The notes under the pieces are model-generated. The model did not search any database, was not told the origin of the DNA, and saw only the letters and a program-made list of their open reading frames with translations. Of a stretch of DNA of 10,930 nt, positions 1 through 5,906 are shown piece after piece. The first letter of the stretch is position 1; each line of letters opens with the position of its first letter. Source of the DNA: WYZ-LMO8 sp964586135 (GTDB taxonomy: Archaea > Thermoproteota > Methanomethylicia > Nezhaarchaeales > WYZ-LMO8); the NCBI GenBank assembly GCA_964586135.1, contig CAZPGS010000026.1:1-10930 (forward strand). Reading direction: 5' to 3'. The translations under genes and the position numbers were made by a program.

Positions 1-221
1 CCAGGTTCTCGCCGAGGACGGGCGACCTCTACGGCAGGGAGCTGTACTCAGAGCTCTACAGGGTCCTCAGGGGCGGAGGGCTCCTCTTCCACTACGTGGG
101 CTCGCCAGGCAGGGTTAGAGGACTAGACTTGGCTAAAGGCGTGGCCAAGAGGCTGGCGGAAGTCGGCTTTGAGGTTAAGGTGTTCAGAGGTGTGGAGGCC
201 GTGCTGGCCGTTAAGGCTTAG
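1..221 (+). CDS. Predicted archaeal methyltransferase, C-terminal end (partial)
   Basis: Only the last 72 codons are present; codons begin at position 3 and end at the TAG at 219-221. The peptide begins RFSPRTGDLYGRELYSELYR, continues VLRGGGLLFHYVGSPG, and ends in a GF-x-V-K-V-type final strand. This matches, from memory, the C-terminal half of COG2521, the predicted archaeal SAM-dependent methyltransferases, whose hallmark is a DPPRFS segment followed by YRVL(K/R)-GG-LFHYVG. In a Rossmann-fold methyltransferase this part holds strands 5 to 7. The SAM-binding motif I lies upstream, outside the window, so activity cannot be judged. The substrate of this family is not known to me. No gene follows closely on the same strand, so it is probably the last gene of its transcript. 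Confidence 0.8.
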   Translation, partial: RFSPRTGDLYGRELYSELYRVLRGGGLLFHYVGSPGRVRGLDLAKGVAKRLAEVGFEVKVFRGVEAVLAVKA

Positions 222-300
222 CGCCAGCGCTATCTTATGCATGCCTAAGACGCCCAAACAAGGGACCTCGGGCTTTTAGTGACGGTCTTGCGTCTAAAAC

Positions 301-309
301 TTTAATATT
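301..309 (+). promoter_or_regulatory. TATA box of the aspartic protease gene
   Basis: TTTAATATT, preceded by an A-rich BRE-like stretch (AAAAC at 296-300), sits in otherwise GC-rich DNA. Its centre is about 37 bases before the ATG at 342, so transcription should start near 330 and leave a leader of about 10 bases. No convincing Shine-Dalgarno sequence precedes the ATG, which fits near-leaderless translation. Confidence 0.6.
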
Positions 310-341
310 TGGTCTAAGCGAGGTCATTAAGGGATGCGACG

Positions 342-704
342 ATGGGCGAGACGCGAATACGCGTAAGGTTTCGTGCATCGCCAACGGGCCCGGCGTCACA
401 AGAGCTGAGCTTACTCGTAGACACGGGAGCTGTGCACTCCTGGTTGCCGAGGAAGCTCCTTGAGGAACTCGGAGTCAAGCCCGTCAGGAAGGGCAAGTTC
501 AAAACCATAAGGGGCAAGGTCATCGTCAGAGACGTGGGGTACGCGTTTGTAGAGTACGAAGGCGAGATAGCTCCTACGCTCGTGGTCTTCGCGGAGGATA
601 GCGATGAAAGCGTTCTCGGCCTTCACGCCCTCGAAAGCTTAGGCCTTGAGGTGGACCCAGTAACAAGGCAAGTGAGGAAGAGCGAAGCTTTAATAGCCCT
701 CTAA
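342..704 (+). CDS. Retropepsin-like clan AA aspartic protease, single domain
   Basis: This 120-residue protein has the features of a single-lobe, retropepsin-type aspartic protease. The active-site motif LLVDTGAVHSWLP is at residues 24-36 (Asp27-Thr-Gly). The second hallmark, VLGLHALESLGLEVDP (residues 91-106), corresponds to the C-terminal (I/L)LG helix region. It resembles the AF_0612-type family of archaeal clan AA proteases (recalled, not searched). Such enzymes act as homodimers, each subunit giving one catalytic Asp. There is no signal peptide or membrane segment, so it should be cytoplasmic. The start is supported by the TATA box at 301-309. A degraded ORF follows in the same reading frame (768-998), which may once have been a partner gene. 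The natural substrate is unknown. Confidence 0.82.
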   Translation: MGETRIRVRFRASPTGPASQELSLLVDTGAVHSWLPRKLLEELGVKPVRKGKFKTIRGKVIVRDVGYAFVEYEGEIAPTLVVFAEDSDESVLGLHALESLGLEVDPVTRQVRKSEALIAL

Positions 705-767
705 GCGACGACCCCGACGACGTCTGGTCGATACAGGCATAAATTCGACGGAGAACACGTTGTCGGG

Positions 768-998
768 ATGAAGCCTCGAGAAGGGTCAGGAGTCGGCTTC
801 CTATCTTCAACGCTGAGGCTCATCGAGGGCAGGAGAGCTAGGGACTTGATAGTAGCGATGGACTAAGAAGAGCTAACGCTTGAGGAGGTCGAGGCGAGCA
901 TTGAGAGAAAGTTGCGAGAAGCCGAAATAGAACACGAGCCGATTAAAGAGGATAAGAGGGTCTACGACTTCAATCGTGTCTACAGCCCCTACAGATAG
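768..998 (+). pseudogene. Small ORF broken by an in-frame TAA stop
   Basis: An ATG at 768 opens a frame that reads 32 codons (MKPREGSGVGFLSSTLRLIE then GRRARDLIVAMD), meets TAA at 864-866, and continues in the same frame for 43 more codons (EELTLEEVEASIERKLREAE, then IEHEPIKEDKRVYDFNRVYS) to TAG at 996-998. The part after the stop is acidic and helix-like and reads like genuine protein, so a single substitution of a sense codon to TAA explains the break. The frame is also open back to the stop of the protease gene at 702-704. I recognise no family. Alternatives are two tiny genes, or chance. No Shine-Dalgarno sequence is visible before 768. Confidence 0.4.
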
Positions 999-1311
999 CT
1001 CAGCTTCACGTTTGCTAGGGCCCAATCGATCTCCTCACTTTTGACGTTTCTGTTTCTTAGAGGGCAGACTGAGCCCTCACTTAGCCCCCACTTGAAGCTC
1101 AAGAGGGCAGATCCCGACTAAACCTACGTCGTGCCCCGAGACCTCTCGACACCCTTAATATCATGAGGGTCCTAGTGTTAGTGAAGGACACGAGGCTTAG
1201 GAGATGGTCAGAGCGAGGAGGGTCGAACTCCGGCTCACCGCTGACGTGGGGGTCGAGTCCTGCGACAGAGGCAAGGGCTCTGAGGCAGATCGAGGGGTCG
1301 CCAAAGGGGCG

Positions 1312-1410
1312 GAGTTCTGGATAGACGGGCTGTCACCTGAAAAGGACCTTGAGCTAGGCATTGGAGGGGGCGTGGCTTGGCAGACCCCATCGCGTAAGAG
1401 GGCCCTGAGG
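1312..1410 (+). pseudogene. C-terminal remnant of an archaeal ATPase paralogue
   Basis: These 33 codons read EFWIDGLSPEKDLELGIG followed by GGVAWQTPSRKRALR. They align without gaps to the C-terminus of the intact ATPase downstream (window 2429-2527), with 20 of 33 residues identical by my count, including FWID, ELGIG and VAWQTP. Two stretches are also identical at the DNA level: the 12 bases coding FWID and 16 bases coding VAWQTP. The remnant lies inside a longer open frame (1204-1518), but residues on both sides do not resemble the ATPase and no Walker motifs are present. It is best read as the tail of a decayed tandem paralogue, not as a functional gene. Confidence 0.72.
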
Positions 1411-1511
1411 TTTTCACAGTATGATAAGTGTCGAATAAGTCGATGCGTCGCATACTCAAGTGCTAAGCTTAAATCCCTCGAAGAGATAGGCGGTGCAGAG
1501 GTCGTGAATCG

Positions 1512-1519
1512 AATTTAAG
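1512..1519 (+). promoter_or_regulatory. Probable TATA box of the ATPase gene
   Basis: AATTTAAG lies about 30 bases before the ATG at 1547, the spacing expected for an almost leaderless archaeal transcript. A second AT-rich candidate (CTTAAAT, about 1468-1474) is further away and less likely. Confidence 0.45.
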
Positions 1520-1546
1520 TCACGTCAGGCGTTAGAGAGGGCTGAG

Positions 1547-2548
1547 ATGAAGAGGGTAAAGCTAAACTTCGCGGGGCTGGAGGTGGAGTTCTGTGACAGG
1601 GAGAGGGCCCTCCAACAAGTGAGGGTATTTGCCGAGAAGGGGACGTGGCACCCAATAGTGGTCTTCGGGCCCGAGGGGTGCGGCAAGACTGCCTGGCTTA
1701 AGCAGGCAACCGAGTTGCTGAGGGAGATAGGCTATGAGGTGATCTACGTAGATCCGATGCATAAAGACTTCATAGTCTATGCAGACGTCAAGGATCTCGT
1801 GAGCAGGTTCGTTGAAGCGGCTTCCGAGGCCGCTGGCGTCGCTGAAGCGAAGCTCGCCTCGTTAGCCGTAACCGCCGTCAGGTGGTTCATGGGGAGGCTG
1901 AGGAGGAAGGTCGCCGTCTTGGTCGACGACGCCTTCCAAGCGATAGGGCTGGACAAGGCAGCCATGTACGTGAAGTCCCTGCTGGGCTTGACCGAGTACC
2001 CGCCGGAGGGCTGCGAGAGAGTGGTCGCGATCGCGACGACGAGCGAGGGCCTCTCGAGGAGGGAGATAGGGAGGCACAGGTGGGCCGAGCTCACGTCAAT
2101 GTGGAACATGAGCAAGAGGGGGTTTGAAGAGCTCTACGAGAAGCTACCGGGTCGGAAGCCAGAGTTCAAGGAGGTGTGGGAGCTCACCGGCGGGAACCCC
2201 GAAATGCTGGCGAGGCTCTACCAAGCCGGTTGGGACGTAGATGTCGTCGTCGCCGAGCTCATTAAGGCAAAGGAGTTAACGAGGGACTTCGTTAAGAGGT
2301 GGGAGCCATACCTCAAGGAGGTCGTCGAGGACCCCCAGAACCTGTGGGAGGAGGACTACCCGAGAGAGTTCAGGGAAGAGCTCATCGCCAAGAACCTCAT
2401 AGTCTACAACGTGTACGATAGAGACCCCGTATTCTGGATAGACGAGCCACCGCCCGAAAGGGACCCAGAGCTCGGGATCGGGAAGGAAGTGGCTTGGCAG
2501 ACCCCTCTGCACAGAGAGGCCGTGAGGAAGGCGATTGCTAGGTCGTGA
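1547..2548 (+). CDS. Archaeal P-loop ATPase of the STAND/AAA-like type
   Basis: This is a 333-residue ATPase. Residues 37-40 (IVVF) lead into the Walker A loop GPEGCGKT (41-48). The Walker B strand is VAVLVDDAF (122-130), and a sensor-1-like strand VVAIATTSEG spans 159-168. A TGGNPEML motif (214-221), typical of archaeal ATPase/STAND proteins, opens the lid helices. The C-terminal part (about 240-330) with LTRDFVKRWEPYL and FWIDEPPPERDPELGIG is a tail that I recognise, from memory, in many lineage-expanded ATPases of Thermoproteales and relatives. There is no signal peptide or membrane segment. These families often occur in several copies per genome, and the decayed copy of the same tail upstream agrees with local duplication. 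The molecular role is unknown; ORC/Cdc6-type DNA binding is not evident. The start is set by ATG 1547, with a TATA box about 30 bases upstream. Confidence 0.85.
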   Translation: MKRVKLNFAGLEVEFCDRERALQQVRVFAEKGTWHPIVVFGPEGCGKTAWLKQATELLREIGYEVIYVDPMHKDFIVYADVKDLVSRFVEAASEAAGVAEAKLASLAVTAVRWFMGRLRRKVAVLVDDAFQAIGLDKAAMYVKSLLGLTEYPPEGCERVVAIATTSEGLSRREIGRHRWAELTSMWNMSKRGFEELYEKLPGRKPEFKEVWELTGGNPEMLARLYQAGWDVDVVVAELIKAKELTRDFVKRWEPYLKEVVEDPQNLWEEDYPREFREELIAKNLIVYNVYDRDPVFWIDEPPPERDPELGIGKEVAWQTPLHREAVRKAIARS

Positions 2549-2550
2549 TG

Positions 2551-2621
2551 TACGCTCTCGACGCCTCGCCCTTCACCTGGGGCCTACGCTCTCCTCGGCC
2601 TCTCCCCTTCGCCCGGGGTAG
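2551..2621. repeat. Imperfect 34-36-base tandem repeat between convergent genes
   Basis: TACGCTCTC occurs at 2551-2559 and again at 2585-2593. Each copy continues with a similar C-rich series: CCTCGCCCTTCACCTGGGG in the first, CCTCTCCCCTTCGCCCGGGG in the second. Two short insertions are needed to align them. The repeat lies just after the ATPase stop and before the end of the convergent gene at 2634. The second copy contains the palindrome CCCGGG. Its function is unknown; it may be a simple local duplication or part of a transcription end region. Confidence 0.45.
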
Positions 2622-2633
2622 AGGCTCTGCGCT

Positions 2634-3002
2634 CTATGGTTGAAAAGGGTCTGGTATTTCTGAGAGGAGCCTCAGAGCTCCTTCTCTGTCGTCATTTCTC
2701 AGCGCTTCGAGGAGCCTCGAGGTTAATTCGAAGGCCCTATCTAGCACGACCTTTGCCAACACGGTCCTCCACAAGACCTCGACCGCCGACTCCGTCTTGA
2801 AGAACTTGATGAGGCCCTCGTAGGCCTTCCTCGGCCTCTCCATGACCATTGATAAGAGGTCTAAGTGGGGCTCCCCACCGATTTCGAGGCTCAAGTAGAA
2901 GTCCAAGGCCTTGAGAAAAGTGGGGCCGAAGACATCTTCAAAGGCACCTCTCAACTTGTTGGCCGATGGCCCCGCCAGCTTGACCATATCTGCTGAGGAC
3001 AT
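2634..3002 (-). CDS. Small helical protein of unknown function
   Basis: From the ATG at 3002 this gene encodes 122 residues (MSSADMVKLAGPSANKLRGA and onward). It is predicted mostly helical, with leucine-rich helices around the VFGPTFLKALDFYLSLEIGG and AVEVLWRTVLAKVVLDRAFE segments. There is no signal peptide, metal site or membrane segment. The AGPSANKLRxAFEDVFG start reminds me of small conserved crenarchaeal proteins of unknown function, but I cannot name the family with certainty. The open frame extends 16 codons further upstream to an ATG at 3050. Those codons contain the very AT-rich promoter (TATA at 3031-3037), so the downstream ATG is the better start. It is convergent with the ATPase and divergent from the ligase. 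Confidence 0.7.
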   Translation of the reverse strand: MSSADMVKLAGPSANKLRGAFEDVFGPTFLKALDFYLSLEIGGEPHLDLLSMVMERPRKAYEGLIKFFKTESAVEVLWRTVLAKVVLDRAFELTSRLLEALRNDDREGALRLLSEIPDPFQP

Positions 3003-3030
3003 GCTCTCACAATTATATAATATTGCATAT

Positions 3031-3037
3031 TTTAAAT
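3031..3037 (-). promoter_or_regulatory. TATA box for the minus-strand small gene
   Basis: On the minus strand an ATTTAAAAT element is centred about 32 bases before the ATG at 3002, which would give a leader of only a few bases. The surrounding 3011-3045 is almost pure A/T, in strong contrast to the GC-rich neighbourhood. This placement argues against the longer ORF starting at 3050. Confidence 0.6.
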
Positions 3038-3096
3038 TATTTTCGGTCACATTGTCGCAATAATTGAAAAATTTACAACGATCACAGGGCCTTAAG

Positions 3097-3114
3097 ATGT
3101 GTTAGATGTGTTAG
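3097..3114. repeat. Perfect 9-base tandem repeat in the divergent promoter region
   Basis: ATGTGTTAG occurs twice back to back, in the intergenic region between the divergent small gene and the ligase gene. It could be a regulator binding site or a chance duplication. Confidence 0.4.
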
Positions 3115-3162
3115 ACGTAAGGCAGTCCAACGTCAACTTTATCTTCGCTAAAGGGCGCAGAT

Positions 3163-3170
3163 ACTTTAAG
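3163..3170 (+). promoter_or_regulatory. Probable TATA box of the ligase gene
   Basis: ACTTTAAG at this position would place transcription start near 3193, giving a leader of about 35 bases that contains the ribosome site at 3215-3220. A weaker candidate is AACTTTATC at 3136-3144. Confidence 0.4.
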
Positions 3171-3214
3171 CACTTGAAAGAGGCCTGGTCGGGGCTCGCT
3201 GGCTCCGTGACCAA

Positions 3215-3220
3215 GAGGTG
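3215..3220 (+). promoter_or_regulatory. Ribosome binding site deciding the ligase start
   Basis: GAGGTG, complementary to the 3' end of archaeal 16S rRNA, lies 7 bases before the ATG at 3228. This is ideal spacing and supports that ATG over the upstream GTG at 3099. Confidence 0.65.
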
Positions 3221-3227
3221 GCCGCGA

Positions 3228-4898
3228 ATGACGGCGTTCATCGATGTCTGCAGGCTATGCGAAGAGCTCGAGTCCACTAGCTCTAGGAGCTCGATGGTGG
3301 CCTTGGTGTCGAACTTCATAAAGAGGCTCGACGCCGAAGACCTGGAGCTCGCGGTCAGGTTCATCATCGGCGAGCTCTTCCCTCCTTGGGAGCCCGAGGT
3401 GGGCCTAGGGGCCTCGGGCGTGGTCGAGTGCGTCGTCAAGGCCTTCTCCTCATCAAGAGAGGAGTTCTTCGAGGTCTTTAAGTCGACGGGGGATCTGGGC
3501 CTCGCCTCGATGAAGATCGCCGAGAGGCGCTCGAGGGGGCATGCGCTCTCGATGGGGGGCCGCCTGAGGGTCAGGGAGGTCTACGAGGCCTTCAAGTCCA
3601 TAGCCAAGGCGACGGGCGAGGGCTCGAGACGGAGGAAGCTCAGGCTGTTCCAAGGGCTCCTCTTGAGGTCCAAGAGCCCCTTAGAGGTCAAGTACTTGGT
3701 GAAGCTGGCGCTGGGCGAGAGGAGGCACGGCTTCAGCGAGGGCTTGATGGAGGAGGCGATAGCGGAGGCCTTCAACGCGCCCCACGAGCTCGTCAGGAGG
3801 GCCCACATGCTAACAAGCGACTTGGGGCTCACGGCCAAGAGGGCCAAGCTCGAGGGGGTCGAGGGCCTAAGGAGGCAGGAGATAGTGCTCTTTCACCCAG
3901 TGAAGCCCATGCTGGCGGAGAAGGCGGAGGACTTGCTGTCAGCCCTGAGGGAGCTAGGGGGGAGGGCGTCGTTCGAGGTGAAGGTCGACGGGGCTCGCGT
4001 GCAGATACACAAGCTCCACGACAGAGTCCGGATATTCAGCCGCAGGGCCACTGACGTCACCTCCAGCCTGCCCGAGGTAGTGGAACTCGTCAAGAAGATC
4101 GACGCCGAGAGCGCCGTGCTCGAGGGAGAGGTCGTGGCGCTGACGAGCGACGGTAGGCCAGCGCCCTTCCAAGTGTTGATGAGGAGGTTCAGGAGGCAGA
4201 GGGGCGTGGGCGAGCTGGCGAAGGAGATACCGCTGAGGCTCTACCTCTTCGACGTTCTCTACTTGAACAGCAGGACCCTAATAGACCTGCCCTACGCCGA
4301 GAGGAGAGAAGTGTTGAGGGGTATAGCTGGCGACGAGCTGATAATCGAGACCCTTGTCACCAGCAAGTACGAGGAGGCGAGGGGGTTCTACGAGAAGGCC
4401 CTCAGAGAGGGGCACGAGGGGGTCGTGGTCAAGGACCTGGAGTCGCCCTACACCCCCGGGGTCAGGGGCAAGAGGTGGCTCAAGGTCAAGCCGGTCTTCA
4501 ACACCCTAGACCTGGTCGTCGTGGCTGCGGAGTACGGCCACGGCTACAGGGCCTCGATGCTCAGCGACCTCTACCTAGCGGCCTACGACCCCGAGAGCAG
4601 TAGCTTCGAGGTCGTGGGCAAGTGCTTCACGGGCCTGACCGATGAGGAGCTCGTCCAAATGACTAGAAGGCTCAAGGAGATAGTGATAAGGGAGGAGGGC
4701 AGGGTGGTCTACGTGGAGCCCAAGATAGTCGTCGAGGTCGCCTTCGACGAGGTCCAGAAGAGCCCCCACTACAGGTCTGGGCTGGCGCTGAGGTTCCCCA
4801 GGATCGTGAGGGTCAGGGAGGACAAGTCGCCCCTCGAGGCCGACACCATTCAAACGTTGAGGAGGATATACGAGGGACAACGAGGGAGGGGGCCTTAG
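3228..4898 (+). CDS. lig: ATP-dependent DNA ligase
   Basis: This archaeal replicative DNA ligase seals nicks by adenylating its active-site lysine, transferring AMP to the 5' phosphate and joining the ends, chiefly in Okazaki fragment maturation and repair. From ATG 3228 it has 556 residues, against about 560 in Pyrococcus. The N-terminal DNA-binding domain starts MTAFIDVCRLCEELE, which lines up with the family start MRYxELAxLYxxLE. The nucleotidyltransferase domain has motif I FEVKVDGAR with Lys252. Downstream are LEGEVVAL (motif III region), LFDVLYL (341-347), EGVVVKD (motif IV, 397-403) and WLKVKP (motif V, 417-422). An OB-fold domain follows, ending SPHYRSGLALRFPRIVRVRE. The open frame extends back to a GTG at 3099, but those 43 codons have no counterpart in the family and a GAGGTG ribosome site precedes 3228. 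Nucleotide preference (ATP, ADP or GTP) cannot be read from the sequence. Confidence 0.96.
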   Translation: MTAFIDVCRLCEELESTSSRSSMVALVSNFIKRLDAEDLELAVRFIIGELFPPWEPEVGLGASGVVECVVKAFSSSREEFFEVFKSTGDLGLASMKIAERRSRGHALSMGGRLRVREVYEAFKSIAKATGEGSRRRKLRLFQGLLLRSKSPLEVKYLVKLALGERRHGFSEGLMEEAIAEAFNAPHELVRRAHMLTSDLGLTAKRAKLEGVEGLRRQEIVLFHPVKPMLAEKAEDLLSALRELGGRASFEVKVDGARVQIHKLHDRVRIFSRRATDVTSSLPEVVELVKKIDAESAVLEGEVVALTSDGRPAPFQVLMRRFRRQRGVGELAKEIPLRLYLFDVLYLNSRTLIDLPYAERREVLRGIAGDELIIETLVTSKYEEARGFYEKALREGHEGVVVKDLESPYTPGVRGKRWLKVKPVFNTLDLVVVAAEYGHGYRASMLSDLYLAAYDPESSSFEVVGKCFTGLTDEELVQMTRRLKEIVIREEGRVVYVEPKIVVEVAFDEVQKSPHYRSGLALRFPRIVRVREDKSPLEADTIQTLRRIYEGQRGRGP

Positions 4899-5041
4899 TG
4901 CTCGTCCTCAACGCTTTCCCCGCCTGTTTCGACGCCCTTCCCATCAGTCAAGACGGCTGGGAAAAGCAGGAGGCGCCCCAAGGTGCAGAGCCCTCGAAGC
5001 AATTATTACTGCTAGTGCATGTACGGGTTCTCACGATTATC

Positions 5042-5049
5042 TTTATATT
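5042..5049 (+). promoter_or_regulatory. TATA box of the coiled-coil membrane protein gene
   Basis: TTTATATT lies centred about 33 bases before the ATG at 5079 and predicts a transcript with a very short leader. It favours this ATG over the in-frame ATG at 5019, which lies upstream of the box. The 180 bases between the ligase stop and this gene hold nothing else that I recognise. Confidence 0.6.
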
Positions 5050-5078
5050 GCGAGGTCGCGATATTCTTTCTGGTAGAG

Positions 5079-5468
5079 ATGTCAACTGGCAGGCAGTTGT
5101 TAGAGGAGCTGAGGAGGGACGAGGAGCTGAGGAGGGCCTTAGCAGAGGAGCTGTTACCAGAGGCCCTCAGGCACAGGGAACTGAGGAGGGCAATGCTCAT
5201 AGCGATATCGAGGGAGATGGCGACCAAGGAGGACGTAGAGGCTCTGAGGAAGGCTACTAGAGAAGATATCGAGGCCTTGAGGAGGGAGATGGCGACCAAG
5301 GAGGACTTGGAGAAGTTGAGGGCCTACGTCGATGCGAGGATAAATAGCTTAAACGAGAGGATAAGCGACCTATATGGCATCGTGAAGGCCTCTCTAGTCG
5401 CGATAGTCGTCACGCTCGCCTCGACGATACTCACGCCGCTGATGCTTAGGTTGCTCCTTGGATTATAG
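5079..5468 (+). CDS. Coiled-coil protein with C-terminal membrane anchor
   Basis: From ATG 5079 this is a 129-residue protein. Residues 1-100 are highly charged and helical (MSTGRQLLEELRRDEELRRA start). They include the ATKEDVEAL and ATKEDLEKL coiled-coil units 24 residues apart, then YVDARINSLNERISDLYGIV. Residues 103-128 form one hydrophobic membrane segment (SLVAIVVTLASTILTPLML), ending RLLLGL. The plan resembles archaeal ATKEDxEKL-type proteins of the DUF3782/DUF1640-like group, which have no firmly known role. The topology is most likely a tail-anchored protein with a cytoplasmic coiled coil. It lies downstream of the ligase but has its own promoter, so it is probably transcribed separately. 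The in-frame ATG at 5019 would put the TATA box inside the gene and is unlikely. Confidence 0.78.
   Translation: MSTGRQLLEELRRDEELRRALAEELLPEALRHRELRRAMLIAISREMATKEDVEALRKATREDIEALRREMATKEDLEKLRAYVDARINSLNERISDLYGIVKASLVAIVVTLASTILTPLMLRLLLGL
5211..5306 (+). repeat. 72-base internal repeat coding a 24-residue coiled-coil unit
   Basis: A stretch of 24 bases beginning AGGGAGATGGCGACCAAGGA is identical at 5211-5234 and 5283-5306, an offset of exactly 72 bases (24 codons). It encodes REMATKED in both copies. The DNA identity within a diverged coiled coil points to a recent in-frame duplication or gene conversion. Confidence 0.7.
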
Positions 5469-5477
5469 GAGCGACCT

Positions 5478-5900
5478 ATGCCCAACAAAAGCTCAGCTCG
5501 TGCCAGCACGAGCGAGCGAACGTTGGTGATCGTAAAGATCGTAGAGAACGCTAAGAAGTTGCGAGCTCTAAATAACAACGACGCGCCATCGTCTATTAGG
5601 TCGACGAGGACGTGAAAGGTGGCGAGCTGAAGCACTGGCGCCTTAATTCGCTCTTCGGGACAGTGGATCCCAGCGTCTGCGCCGAGGGCCCTCCTGCGCG
5701 CGTGCTTTGAGCGGCTCTCGATCCATTGGCTTGATGAGCTCTTGACGCGTCTCAGAAGCTCTAAAGAGGCCTTCGCAGGTTGGTCGCCAAAGCCCGCCGA
5801 GGTGTGGCCGAGTACATCGGCCCACCCGGCCACTTAGAAGGCCCGAGGGTGCTCCGTGCCCTTGACACGAGCAAATCAGTGCTGGCCTCTAAGCGACTAG
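5478..5900 (+). pseudogene. Possible decayed gene of unknown type
   Basis: A 45-codon ORF from ATG 5478 to TGA 5613-5615 reads TLVIVKIVENAKKLRALNNN followed by DAPSSI. After a change of frame, the next part reads VDEDVKGGELKHWRLNSLFG and then TVDPSVCAEGPPARVL. Several stops follow, and then another open part (VAKARRGVAEYIGPPGHLEG and RALDTSKSVLASKRL). These fragments look like protein and could derive from one gene broken by at least one frameshift and several stops. I recognise no family, and chance open frames in GC-rich DNA remain possible. The reading past 5906 is only the antisense of the pilus gene. Confidence 0.3.
5496..5513. other. Perfect inverted repeat, 7-base stem with 4-base loop
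   Basis: GCTCGTG-CCAG-CACGAGC lies 28 bases after the stop of the coiled-coil gene. It could form a stable RNA hairpin at the end of that transcript. On the plus strand no T tract follows, so it is not a standard terminator. Confidence 0.4.
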
Positions 5901-5906
5901 TTGCGG

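Larger units (their letters stand above)
705..1546. other. 842-base stretch without an intact gene, with gene remnants
   Basis: No complete credible gene lies here. It holds an ORF interrupted by TAA (768-998), a remnant of an ATPase C-terminus (1312-1410), and the promoter of the intact ATPase (1512-1519). Between 999 and 1311 I see nothing that I can name. Codon use between the remnants is less biased than in the flanking genes, as expected of decaying DNA. Confidence 0.6.
5469..5906. other. 438-base stretch between the coiled-coil gene and the pilus operon
   Basis: No intact gene is evident. The region holds an 18-base perfect hairpin (5496-5513) and coding-like fragments on the plus strand (5478-5900) broken by stops and frame changes. 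I see no clear T-rich terminator for either flanking transcript. Confidence 0.55.

Noticed and set aside
999..1110. Minus-strand peptide ending SEEIDWALANVKLSYL
   Set aside because: It looks faintly protein-like but has no start codon, ribosome site or recognised family, and is short enough to be chance.
1246..1265. tRNA T-arm-like sequence GGGGGTCGAGTCC
   Set aside because: The stem does not pair well, the loop lacks the usual TTC, and no anticodon or acceptor arm can be built around it. GTCGAG is common here as Val-Glu codons.
1163..1330. Short ORF from ATG 1163 (MRVLVLVKDTRLRRW start)
   Set aside because: It overlaps the remnant-bearing frame, has no ribosome site or proper promoter spacing, and ends after about 50 low-complexity codons.
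2548..2643. 31-codon ORF overlapping the ATPase stop (TGATG)
   Set aside because: The overlap looks like translational coupling, but the Pro/Arg-rich peptide comes from the tandem repeat region and has no protein-like pattern that I recognise.
3099..3227. N-terminal extension of the DNA ligase from GTG 3099
   Set aside because: These 43 residues have no counterpart in archaeal ligases, and a well-placed ribosome site supports ATG 3228.
4898..5260. Plus-strand 120-codon ORF after the ligase
   Set aside because: It is out of frame with the coiled-coil gene over its second half and reads like shifted coding DNA with Gly/Glu/Ala runs.
5324..5833. 169-codon minus-strand ORF over the end of the coiled-coil gene
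   Set aside because: About 145 bases are antisense to a convincing gene and the protein shows no family features; the plus strand reads better as decayed coding DNA.
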